From contig OY282519.1 in NCBI GenBank assembly GCA_958296405.1, forward strand, positions 62,001 through 126,000: a stretch of DNA of 64,000 nt. Direction: 5' to 3'. Position numbers and translations under genes: made by a program. The first letter of the stretch is position 1. The number at the start of each line of letters is the position of its first letter. The DNA comes from an uncultured Pseudomonadales bacterium (GTDB taxonomy: Bacteria > Pseudomonadota > Gammaproteobacteria > Pseudomonadales > Azotimanducaceae). The notes beneath the pieces were generated by a model. The model ran no database searches. It was not told the DNA's origin and saw only the letters and a program-made list of their open reading frames with translations. Of the stretch, positions 37,127 through 44,015 are shown piece by piece.

Positions 37127-37273
37127 ATGGACTTTCCAAGCATCCATTGCGCCGCTTCTTGTACCTTTTTGCCCGCGGCGCGGGGCATTTGCAGAGGGCC
37201 CGACTATCAGGACTATCGGGAGATGATCCGAAAAGAGTTGTTTGCTCCTGCTGACAGCGTCCCGACGCCCTAG
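37127..37273 (+). CDS. Possible 48-residue peptide or fragment
   Basis: A short frame starting ATG GAC TTT CCA behind an AT-rich stretch. It encodes MDFPSIHCAASCTFLPAARG, then a hydrophilic tail PDYQDYREMIRKELFAPADS ending VPTP. The tail looks like real protein and could be the end of a truncated gene, while the first half is less convincing. There is no clear Shine-Dalgarno. It sits upstream of the second sulfotransferase-oxygenase copy, in the place a precursor peptide could occupy, but it has no lasso-like features. Reality and function are uncertain. Confidence 0.3.
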   Translation: MDFPSIHCAASCTFLPAARGICRGPDYQDYREMIRKELFAPADSVPTP

Positions 37274-37413
37274 GCACTCCCCAAACCACCCGAAACGGCG
37301 ATGTGCCGCCGTTAAGGTGTCGAGTCGCGCCTTGAAACCCCGAGGCGCAGTGCTCCCCTCAGCAAAGAATGCTTGACACGGCGAACAAGGAGCGGGAAAA
37401 GTGGCGTCAAGCT

Positions 37414-37593
37414 CAAGATCCATTGAATTTGGAGGCAAGAGATGGAGGCAGCAAGGGCAGGTACAGCGCCGTGCTCACCGACATGAACGCTCGGCAAATG
37501 TCCCGCCTTGACGCCGGGCAGGTTGCGCTGTGCAGCCGGGTGTTCCGACGGCATGGGAACGCGTTCGACCGTTTCGGCCATGACCTCCTGTGA
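37414..37593 (+). pseudogene. C-terminal fragment of a sulfotransferase-like gene
   Basis: The last 60 codons (DPLNLEARDG, then RYSAVLTDMNARQMSRLDAGQ, cut for length, and the end FDRFGHDLL) align with the C-terminus of the sulfotransferase at 40690-41535 (DDLNLRQRLQ, AMLTDMNARQIARLDAQDV, LLDYFGYALM). The PAPS-binding N-terminal 220 residues are absent. The stop TGA overlaps the GTG start of the intact 2OG oxygenase gene, so the two were once translationally coupled. It is a remnant of a second copy of the RiPP tailoring cluster. Confidence 0.8.
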
Positions 37594-38459
37594 CAAGCCC
37601 GATTTGGCTGCGCCCTGAGCTGCGAGATGCGCTGCTGGGCACAGGAGGTCTCCGCGCTCAGGCCGCGGCAGCCTTGCAGCGACGCGCACTTGACGCCGAC
37701 GCATTGTGGCAGATCGGAGACATGGAGCGGGGGGACGGCCATTTTACGGCCGCACATCAGGCATATCGGCGCTTGTACACGCTCCGCCCCGGCGACCCTT
37801 GGGCCTCTTGGCTGTGCGCGATCACCGGCAGCCACCGTTTGCCGGCGCCGCCACCGGGCGTTCGGGCGGCGCCGTTCGTGCAGATCCCGAACTTCCTGAC
37901 CTCCGCAGAGGGAGAACGCTTGTTGTCCTGGGCGCAGAACGAGCGCGGACGCTTCGCGCCGGCGAAGGTGGGGCCAAGTGGAAAGCGCCGAGTTGACATC
38001 TCCGAACGCCGCGGATTGGCGGCGTCTTCCGAAGCCTGCGAAGACATTGGCGCATGGCTCGTCCCGAAGGTGCGCGCCGTGCTGCCAACGGTCTCGGCGC
38101 GGCTGCGGCTGCAGGGTTTCGATAACTGCCGGATCGTCCCTGTGGCGGTGGCGTATCTCAACGGGGGCTACGGCCGCCCGCATTGCGACCCGCCACCCCT
38201 TTTCGCCAACTGCTATTTTCACGCGCAGCCGCGCCGCTTCTCCGGTGGCGACTTGTTGCTCTACGATACGGAAGTCGAGACTGGGGACTTCAAAGCCTGC
38301 GCGTTCTCGCGGATCGAGCCGGCCGCCAACAGCATCGTCTTCCATCCCGGCGCCTATGTGCATGAGATCACTCGCGTGGTTTGCGGGACGGACCGCTTCA
38401 CGGACGCAAGGTTCGCCGTGACTTGCACAATCTGGCCGAATGGCGGCGCAGGAACGTAG
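37590..38459 (+). CDS. TPR-containing prolyl-4-hydroxylase-like 2OG-Fe(II) oxygenase
   Basis: 289 residues. Residues about 25-75 form one or two TPR-like helix pairs (ALWQIGDMERGDGHFTAAHQ, then AYRRLYTLRPGDPWASWL). The rest is a P4Hc-type double-stranded beta helix. Iron ligands are His198 and Asp200 (RPHCDPP) and His258 (YVHEITR); Arg274 (DARFAVT) is placed to bind 2-oxoglutarate. A strongly conserved core NCYFHAQPRRFSGGDLLLYD lies between them. GTG 37590 overlaps the truncated sulfotransferase stop. Such oxygenases hydroxylate peptides or peptidyl residues. With sulfotransferases, a kinase and a RiPP-like precursor nearby, it is a candidate tailoring enzyme, though its own cluster copy is broken. 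Confidence 0.82.
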   Translation: MTSPIWLRPELRDALLGTGGLRAQAAAALQRRALDADALWQIGDMERGDGHFTAAHQAYRRLYTLRPGDPWASWLCAITGSHRLPAPPPGVRAAPFVQIPNFLTSAEGERLLSWAQNERGRFAPAKVGPSGKRRVDISERRGLAASSEACEDIGAWLVPKVRAVLPTVSARLRLQGFDNCRIVPVAVAYLNGGYGRPHCDPPPLFANCYFHAQPRRFSGGDLLLYDTEVETGDFKACAFSRIEPAANSIVFHPGAYVHEITRVVCGTDRFTDARFAVTCTIWPNGGAGT

Positions 38460-38560
38460 TTGTGTGACCTGCTGAACATCCGCCATGCCGAGCGGCCCGG
38501 CCTCGCTGCTGGTGGCCATGCTGCCGAACGCCGCGAGGCGGCTCGGGCGGGTCATCCCGT

Positions 38561-39439
38561 TCACGCTCCCGCGGCGCCTTCCCCGGCTAGGAACGACTCG
38601 GCGTCGCGCAGATAGCCGAACCGCTCCATGACCGGCCCGTGCGCGTCCACCAGCGCCCGCACCTGCCGCGGGCGGAGCGCGGTCCGCCAGGACCCCGCCA
38701 CGCCGGCACGGAAGAAGGACGGCGCCGGCGGCTGCTTCTCCTCGAACCCGATTTCCTCCTCCTGAGCGCGCAAACGGGGGAAGGCGGCGTGGCCAATGGC
38801 CTCTCCAAGGCGAGCGGCATCCCAATCAAGGCCGGCGAAGCGGACGATCGCGCCGAACGCGGCCCGCGGGTTCGCCAGCAGGTCCTCGTACCGCGTGACA
38901 TGCACCGGCAGTTCCCCTTGATCCAACCAACTCGACGCATGCCCGCTCCACGTCAGCAACGGGATCGGCAAAAAGGTGGAAAGGCTGGGCCGAACTCCCC
39001 CCAATGTGGCAGTGGAGTGGTTCATGAACGTCACGGTGTCGTCAATGGTCTGCTGCCTTTGGTGCGCGTAGGAAACCGCCACGTCAAGGGGATTGCGGAC
39101 CAAGTAGATCACGCCGGCCGTCGCCGCCTTCGGAAACAGGGCCGCGCCGCTTGGCGTGTGGACGCATGCCTCGTGGACCTTGACGAAGGCCGGCGGCGGC
39201 ATGGCCTCGGCCAGGGCCTCGTGCAGCAGCGGGCGGTGGCGCATGATTTCCTCCCGCGTCATGTCCGACGAAGGCAGCCCGAGAAACTCGTCGAACGTAA
39301 AGCGGACGCTGGCGGCGCACCAGCCGATCAGGGCGTTGATCGAAGCCGGCCCGCCGGCCTCGTGCAAGTAGTTGGTCAGCACCGCCCGCAGCCAAGTGTT
39401 GCCGGACTTTGGGTAGGAAGCGAGCCAGAAAATCGACAC
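38561..39439 (-). CDS. PAPS-dependent sulfotransferase (tailoring operon, last gene)
   Basis: 292 residues of the sulfotransferase superfamily. The 5'-phosphosulfate loop is WLASYPKSGNTWLRAVL near the N-terminus, and the 3'-phosphate motif is YLVRNPLDVAVSYAHQRQ. A conserved RYEDLLANPRAAFGAIV follows. It would transfer a sulfuryl group from PAPS to a hydroxyl or amine of an acceptor. GTG at 39439 is chosen because AAGGGAGCG stands directly upstream and the protein then starts at the catalytic strand; the frame is open to 39538 but overlaps the kinase gene. It follows the HPr-kinase-like gene by 16 bases on the same strand. Confidence 0.87.
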   Translation of the reverse strand: MSIFWLASYPKSGNTWLRAVLTNYLHEAGGPASINALIGWCAASVRFTFDEFLGLPSSDMTREEIMRHRPLLHEALAEAMPPPAFVKVHEACVHTPSGAALFPKAATAGVIYLVRNPLDVAVSYAHQRQQTIDDTVTFMNHSTATLGGVRPSLSTFLPIPLLTWSGHASSWLDQGELPVHVTRYEDLLANPRAAFGAIVRFAGLDWDAARLGEAIGHAAFPRLRAQEEEIGFEEKQPPAPSFFRAGVAGSWRTALRPRQVRALVDAHGPVMERFGYLRDAESFLAGEGAAGA

Positions 39440-39455
39440 GGACGCTCCCTTGCCG

Positions 39456-40403
39456 CTACCCGGAAGCGACGGCCGCAGGGGAGACCGTCTCGGCGCCGCG
39501 CTGGCACAGAGATCGCTCGATTTCGTCCGCCAGCGCATTGATCCGCATCGGATGCGCGGGCCGCTTCACTCGGAACACCGGCACCTGCCCCGCCATTGCC
39601 GCGACGGCGCGAAAGTGCGCCGGGCGCTGGCCAAGCCCGTGCATGCATCGCTTTCGGTAGGTGCATTTCAACAGATGCTCGAAGGCCGTGGAGCGTGCGC
39701 ACGCCTCGATCTCGATGCCGCTCCCGGGGGAAGGCGTCAGCATGTAGGCGGCGCACACGGCCAAGGGGGTGGCGCGGAACCGCTCCACCGGCGCCAGATA
39801 CTTCTCCAAGCCTTTCCGCACGCGGCCCCGCGTCCGATGTTGCCAGCCCAATTCGTCCAATGCGTCGGCCCACAGGCGCATGGCGGGAAACGCGGACAGC
39901 GCCGTCGGACGTCCGCCGGAGTCCAGGAGGACGCCGGTGACGTCGTCCGCGAGCATGGCGTGCCCCCGCTGCTGCATTGCCGCGAGCAGCGAAGACTTGC
40001 CGGCGCCGGAGGAGCCGAGAAACAACACGGCGCCGGCCCGAGTCTCGATGGCGCTGGCGTGCAAGGTGACGACGCCGCGCTGCTGCAGCAGCGCGGCAAA
40101 CACCGAGCCAATGAGAAACACGCCCACGTCGTGATCGCTGCCGCACGGCTCAACCAGAATGTCGCGGCCTTCCGTGACCAGATACCGCGCCACCCCGTCC
40201 ACGTTGATCAGGAACGCGCTAGGCGCACTTTCCCACACCTTGGTTTTGATGACGGGCGCGGGCAGGGCCGCGGGCGCCGCGCCGACGCGAATGACGACGT
40301 CCGGCTCTTGGTCCGGGGCGCTGGGAGAGGGGGCAAAGGGCAAGGCGATGGGAGAGCGCATCCGCAGCCCGTAGGCCATGTAGTGGTGGAGCGCGCGGCT
40401 CAC
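39456..40403 (-). CDS. HPr-kinase-like protein (RiPP/lasso-type kinase candidate)
   Basis: 315 residues. The C-terminal kinase domain has the P-loop GSSGAGKSSLLAAMQQRGH and a following ADDVTG with the catalytic Asp pair, as in HprK/P. It lacks the normal HPr kinase N-terminal domain and does not belong to a PTS locus. Relatives in peptide clusters phosphorylate the C-terminal Ser of lasso peptides (paeninodin-type kinases). Start is the GTG at 40403, which overlaps the TGA of an Asp/Asn hydroxylase-like remnant by four bases. The candidate precursor in the same operon ends in Ser, so phosphorylation there is a testable role. Confidence 0.8.
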   Translation of the reverse strand: MSRALHHYMAYGLRMRSPIALPFAPSPSAPDQEPDVVIRVGAAPAALPAPVIKTKVWESAPSAFLINVDGVARYLVTEGRDILVEPCGSDHDVGVFLIGSVFAALLQQRGVVTLHASAIETRAGAVLFLGSSGAGKSSLLAAMQQRGHAMLADDVTGVLLDSGGRPTALSAFPAMRLWADALDELGWQHRTRGRVRKGLEKYLAPVERFRATPLAVCAAYMLTPSPGSGIEIEACARSTAFEHLLKCTYRKRCMHGLGQRPAHFRAVAAMAGQVPVFRVKRPAHPMRINALADEIERSLCQRGAETVSPAAVASG

Positions 40404-40495
40404 GCGAGAGTCGCTCCCGCGCCCTCGAACACCTCAAAGATGAAGTGGACGCGGTCCTGATCGCCGCCGTTGAAGGCGCGTTGCCATTTTCTGCC
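40400..40495 (-). pseudogene. C-terminal remnant of an aspartyl/asparaginyl beta-hydroxylase-like gene
   Basis: The last 31 codons before the HprK-like start read RKWQRAFNGGDQDRVHFIFE, then VFEGAGATLA and stop. The pattern N-x-G/S-D-x-D-R-V-H-F/L-I is the C-terminal signature of Asp/Asn beta-hydroxylase-like 2OG oxygenases. Upstream of about 40495 the similarity ends abruptly and no frame continues. The GTGA overlap with the kinase gene is preserved, showing that an intact hydroxylase was once part of this operon. Confidence 0.6.
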
Positions 40496-40689
40496 CGTGC
40501 AGCCGCGTGGAAGAGGTTGGGCCACTTTTGCCTTCAATGAAATGTCCTATTGTTCCGATGGTCGGTTTGGTCAAGGGCGTCGGCGGGTCGGTCAGGTTTT
40601 CTGAACCAGCGCAGGCCGCCGTTCCCGCTTGTGCCTGCGCCTTGAACCCTGGGCGTGGCGTCAGCTTGGAGTCCGTTGACAAGGACGGG

Positions 40690-41535
40690 TCACATGAGGG
40701 CGTAGCCAAAATAGTCAAGGAGGTCCCGATGCGGCCGGAACACGCGGTTGAACACCGCAACATCTTGGGCGTCAAGGCGCGCGATCTGCCGGGCGTTCAT
40801 GTCGGTCAGCATGGCGTCGTAGTCCTTCACTTGGAGGCGTTGCCGCAAGTTCAGATCGTCAAGCTCGGGAACCAGCGCCCGAATCTCCTGCGCGACTCGC
40901 TCAGGCTGCGCGCACATTGTCTCGTAGGTGAAGAAGACCCCGCGGCTCCGGTGTGCCTCGATGTTGCGGCGCTGCCAAGCCAGGCAGGTGACGACGTGGG
41001 TCGCCGCGGTCTCGGGCAAACTCCTGCCCTGCGCCGCGAACTGGCTCCAGTGCCGGACGAGTCTGGTGCGGTAGCGTCGGCAGATCCCTTCGCAGACCGC
41101 GTAGGGATTGCGCACCATGAACAGGAACCGAGCGTTGCGGAAGTGTTGCGCCAACTGGTCCACGCAGAGGACATGCGGCGGCGATTTGGTGACGAACACC
41201 GAGGCGTGGGGGCTTCGGGCGCGGGCCTGGAAGTACCAAGTCTTGCGGGTGCGCGGCCAGTTGTAGCGGCCCGGGTCCGCGAAGGCGGCCACCCAACTCG
41301 GTTCGGCGGCCCAGATCAGACGGGGGCTCGGGCAGCCGGGCTCCACCGGCTCCCTGGGGCGCGGCCCGGCAAAGCCGCGCATCCCATGGCCTTCCCGGGG
41401 CAGACTCCAGGTCGCCCGGCAGGTCGCCAGCGCCTTGCTCAGGAAGGACGAGCCGCTGTTGTTCTGACAGATGACGAACAGATTCATGGCGATCACCTGC
41501 TCCATGTCGCGCCCAGCGCCGCGTACGCGGGTCAT
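40690..41535 (-). CDS. Sulfotransferase-like protein (tailoring operon)
   Basis: 281 residues. The N-terminus has LFVICQNNSGSSFLSKALAT in place of the 5'-PAPS loop, and FLFMVRNPYAVCEGICRRY carries the 3'-phosphate Arg-Asn-Pro motif. It therefore belongs to a divergent sulfotransferase branch. Its C-terminal 60 residues match the truncated copy at 37414-37593. The ATG at 41535 overlaps the glycosyltransferase stop (ATGA). About 200 bases of unassignable sequence separate it from the hydroxylase remnant, so a deletion has probably occurred there. Proposed role: sulfation of the operon's peptide or its sugar; this is inference. Confidence 0.78.
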   Translation of the reverse strand: MTRVRGAGRDMEQVIAMNLFVICQNNSGSSFLSKALATCRATWSLPREGHGMRGFAGPRPREPVEPGCPSPRLIWAAEPSWVAAFADPGRYNWPRTRKTWYFQARARSPHASVFVTKSPPHVLCVDQLAQHFRNARFLFMVRNPYAVCEGICRRYRTRLVRHWSQFAAQGRSLPETAATHVVTCLAWQRRNIEAHRSRGVFFTYETMCAQPERVAQEIRALVPELDDLNLRQRLQVKDYDAMLTDMNARQIARLDAQDVAVFNRVFRPHRDLLDYFGYALM

Positions 41536-42467
41536 CCGGCGTCCCTTTCGTCATGCGGCTTGAGCCTGCGGCGCAGGTACGCGTTCGCCAGGACGTCCAC
41601 ATAGGTGTCGTACCAGAGCTTGAACATCGGCATCGGCGGGCGATCCGGATCGCCTCGCGTCCAGTGGAGCATGGCGTCCGGCATCCACGGTTTCACGGCT
41701 TCGCTGAAGTGCAGCACCTTGGCGCTGCCGGCGTCCACCCCGTCCTTCGCCCGGATGGCCGCTGCCCAGGGCAGCAGGAAGTTGTAGGTCCATCCGACCA
41801 GCGTCTGCCGCCCGGCAAAATACCGGTTCAGGATGAGTTGATCCGTGTGCGCGATGGGGGCGCCGTCCCAGGTCTCCGGGGACACCAAGGCCACGAGGTC
41901 CGCGTAGCAGCGCTCGCGGATGAGCCGCTCGTCGATCAGCAGGAAACCGGCGTTGAAGGTCCGCTCGAAGACGCCCGCGGGGCCTGCCGGCGCCCCGGGC
42001 GGCAGGGGCGCGAAACTGGCCGCGTCTCGGCGCTTGTCGCGCAGAGCTACGGCGTCGCCGCAGCACAGCAGCGGCTCGTCGCGGTCGAACAGGTCGTCGA
42101 CGGGCGCTTGGACCAGCACGTCGCTGTCGTAGAACAGCACCTTGCGGTAGCCTCGCAGCCGGAAGGCTTCGAGCGAGTAGAGCAGGGCGGGTTGCGCGAA
42201 GTCCGGGCGCGCGGCGCACAAGCCGGCCAGCCGGGCGCGCAGCCCGGGCGAGACCGGCTCGAACTGCACGCCATCGATCGCTGCGTTGAGCCGCGTGCGG
42301 TTCTCCGCGGACAGATTGTCGTGGATGACGACGATGTCGCCATCGAAGCGCGGATGGTGTTTAAGGAAGGACCGGAGGGTGACCAGCGTACCCGGCACGA
42401 AGCGGTCCGTGGTCGCGGTGGCCAAGCAGATTTTCGAGAACCCGGCAGGAACCCTGAGCAGTGGCAC
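41532..42467 (-). CDS. GT8-like glycosyltransferase (tailoring operon)
   Basis: 311 residues of the GT-A fold, glycosyltransferase family 8 type. The nucleotide-sugar metal motif is YDSDVLV (DXD). FNAGFLLIDERL and the late LHFSEAVKPWMPD match the family's N-A-G and H-F-x(n)-K-P-W blocks. It should transfer a hexose or related sugar from a nucleotide donor in the cytoplasm. The start is the GTG at 42467, 29 bases after the small precursor gene. There is no strong ribosome site, so translation may depend on the transcript from the precursor. Target is plausibly the peptide, by position only. Confidence 0.8.
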   Translation of the reverse strand: MPLLRVPAGFSKICLATATTDRFVPGTLVTLRSFLKHHPRFDGDIVVIHDNLSAENRTRLNAAIDGVQFEPVSPGLRARLAGLCAARPDFAQPALLYSLEAFRLRGYRKVLFYDSDVLVQAPVDDLFDRDEPLLCCGDAVALRDKRRDAASFAPLPPGAPAGPAGVFERTFNAGFLLIDERLIRERCYADLVALVSPETWDGAPIAHTDQLILNRYFAGRQTLVGWTYNFLLPWAAAIRAKDGVDAGSAKVLHFSEAVKPWMPDAMLHWTRGDPDRPPMPMFKLWYDTYVDVLANAYLRRRLKPHDERDAG

Positions 42468-42496
42468 GACAGGCGTTTCTGCAGAAGACTCGCCTG

Positions 42497-42703
<207 letters not shown>

Positions 42704-42873
42704 GTTCTTCTCCTTACTGTCTCAATCGGATGGCCCGAAGGCGTCCGTTCCTTTCTCATGTGGAGCACCGTTTCTCTGATTGTTGTTGAGGCGGGGACAT
42801 ATCGCAAGCTCCAGTGTTAACAACAAATGGCAGTGTCAATGGGCATGTTCGACCACCCGGAGCGAGGCAGGCG
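42704..42873 (-). promoter_or_regulatory. Region upstream of the RiPP-like precursor
   Basis: 170 bases between the precursor start and the decayed transposase. It contains the AAGGAG ribosome site (42710-42715 on the minus strand) and a perfect TTGACA on the minus strand (42834-42839) that could serve as a -35 box. A matching -10 at the right distance is not evident. The direct repeat CAGTGT occurs twice (about 42812 and 42831) near the transposase side. Promoter assignment is tentative. Confidence 0.35.
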
Positions 42874-43380
42874 ATGACCGAAGCGACCCAGGCGACGTTC
42901 GCGGAGTTGGATTACATGGCGAAGAAGCGGAAGACGCGGCGGGAGAGGTTCCTGGAGCGGATGGACGGGCTGGTTCCGTGGAAGGAGCTGGAAGGGGTGA
43001 TCCGTCCGCACTGTCCGAAGGCGGGCCGCGGGCGACGGCGGCGAGCGAGTCGGACATGGCGCGCGCACCGCCTCGTGCACGCCGGCGAGAAGCACGTCTG
43101 GGCGGAACGCTGGCTACCTGGGCGCGGGGAAGCGCGAAGAGGACAAGGGCCACGGCGTGGACTGGCGGGTGGTGATGCGCCCGGGCCTGCGCCGGCAGTT
43201 GGAGGCGGGCGGCGAGGAGGCTCGGCGGGAGAAGGAGAAGGCGTCGGCCCGCGCCAAGGCGGAGCATCCGTTCTTCCATGTGAAGCGGATTTTCGGCTAC
43301 GGCAAGGCGCGCTACCGGGGGCTTCACAAGAACGCGCAGCGGGTCGCGCGGCCGCTGATCGGCGCTCTGTTCAGACCTTC
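42874..43380 (+). mobile_element. Decayed IS5-family transposase (internal deletion plus frameshift)
   Basis: The first 52 codons (ATFAELDYMAKKRKTRRERF, LERMDGLVPWKELEGVI, RPHCPKAGRGRR) are the standard IS5-group N-terminus. The sequence then jumps, near 43030-43060, to the C-terminal part (HAGEKHVWA). An extra A near 43110 shifts the frame, after which another frame reads DAGYLGAGKREEDKGHGVDW and AEHPFFHVKRIFGYGKARYR, GLHKNAQRVARPL. The central DDE catalytic core is missing, so the element is dead. It lies immediately upstream of the precursor peptide, on the side where missing biosynthetic genes could have been. Confidence 0.85.
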
Positions 43381-43397
43381 CTTAGCCTTTCACCTCT

Positions 43398-44015
43398 TCA
43401 AGCGGTGCTGCCAATCGCGTCTATGGCGCGTAGCGTGTCGTCTCGAAATCTCTCCCACGAAGTCAACTGTGCCAACGGGCCGTTGATCGGGAGATTCACC
43501 AGCAGTTGCCGGCGCAAACGCCCGAAGTCGCGTTTGATCTTCTGCCGTCGGCGTCCAGTCGCCTCGCTGGCCGTTAGGAGCGCATTCTCAAGGATGCTCT
43601 TTGGATCGGCGCGACGTTCAGCTTCACCCGGTGTTGGCAGGTACAGTGGCGTCCGACTGTCAGGCTTTCCTACCGCCGTACGGATGGCGGCCTCGTCTAG
43701 GATTAGCCACGCTTCTGTCATGCAGACCGGAACCACCCCCACCCAATGTGGTGCGTCCGCGACCTCTCCAACCGTGTTCGCAATCTCTTGGAGTCTCGCG
43801 TCTCCGTGTGCACTGTCGGCGTCCCTATGCACGAAGAGCAGATCCACCATGTGTTCTGCCACCTGAAGACCGGTGCGTATCTTGTTCGCCAACGGCCCGC
43901 CATAGAACCAAGGCTCGCCGTCCACATCCGTCTCGCCACTCTCAATGATCAATCGTTGAATATGTGGAACCAATCCTGCGTCCGATTGTCCTTCGCAAGC
44001 GAGCAGGAATCTCAT
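43398..44015 (-). CDS. Toprim-like DUF4276-type protein paired with AAA ATPase
   Basis: 205 residues beginning MRFLLACEGQSDAGLVPHIQ, with Glu8 in a Toprim-like first strand, and LLFVHRDADSAHGD, which supplies the D-x-D of a Toprim fold. MTEAWLILDEAAIR is also typical of the DUF4276-like group. Such proteins are probable nucleases. ATG 44015 overlaps the ATPase stop (ATGA), so the two proteins are made together. The frame is open to 44147 but would overlap the ATPase widely. ATPase plus Toprim-like effector resembles PARIS-like and other two-gene abortive defence modules. The exact family is uncertain. Confidence 0.7.
   Translation of the reverse strand: MRFLLACEGQSDAGLVPHIQRLIIESGETDVDGEPWFYGGPLANKIRTGLQVAEHMVDLLFVHRDADSAHGDARLQEIANTVGEVADAPHWVGVVPVCMTEAWLILDEAAIRTAVGKPDSRTPLYLPTPGEAERRADPKSILENALLTASEATGRRRQKIKRDFGRLRRQLLVNLPINGPLAQLTSWERFRDDTLRAIDAIGSTA

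Noticed and set aside
36702-37413. Tail of an integrase or prophage after katA
   Set aside because: No tyrosine-recombinase motif, attachment repeat or tRNA end is visible; frames are not protein-like except one short piece.
39456-40403. True HPr kinase/phosphorylase of the PTS
   Set aside because: No ptsH, ptsI or PTS genes are adjacent, the HprK N-terminal domain is absent, and the operon context is peptide tailoring.
40507-41604. Long plus-strand frame opposite the second sulfotransferase
   Set aside because: The minus strand encodes the sulfotransferase with PAPS motifs and ATGA coupling; the plus frame is a shadow.
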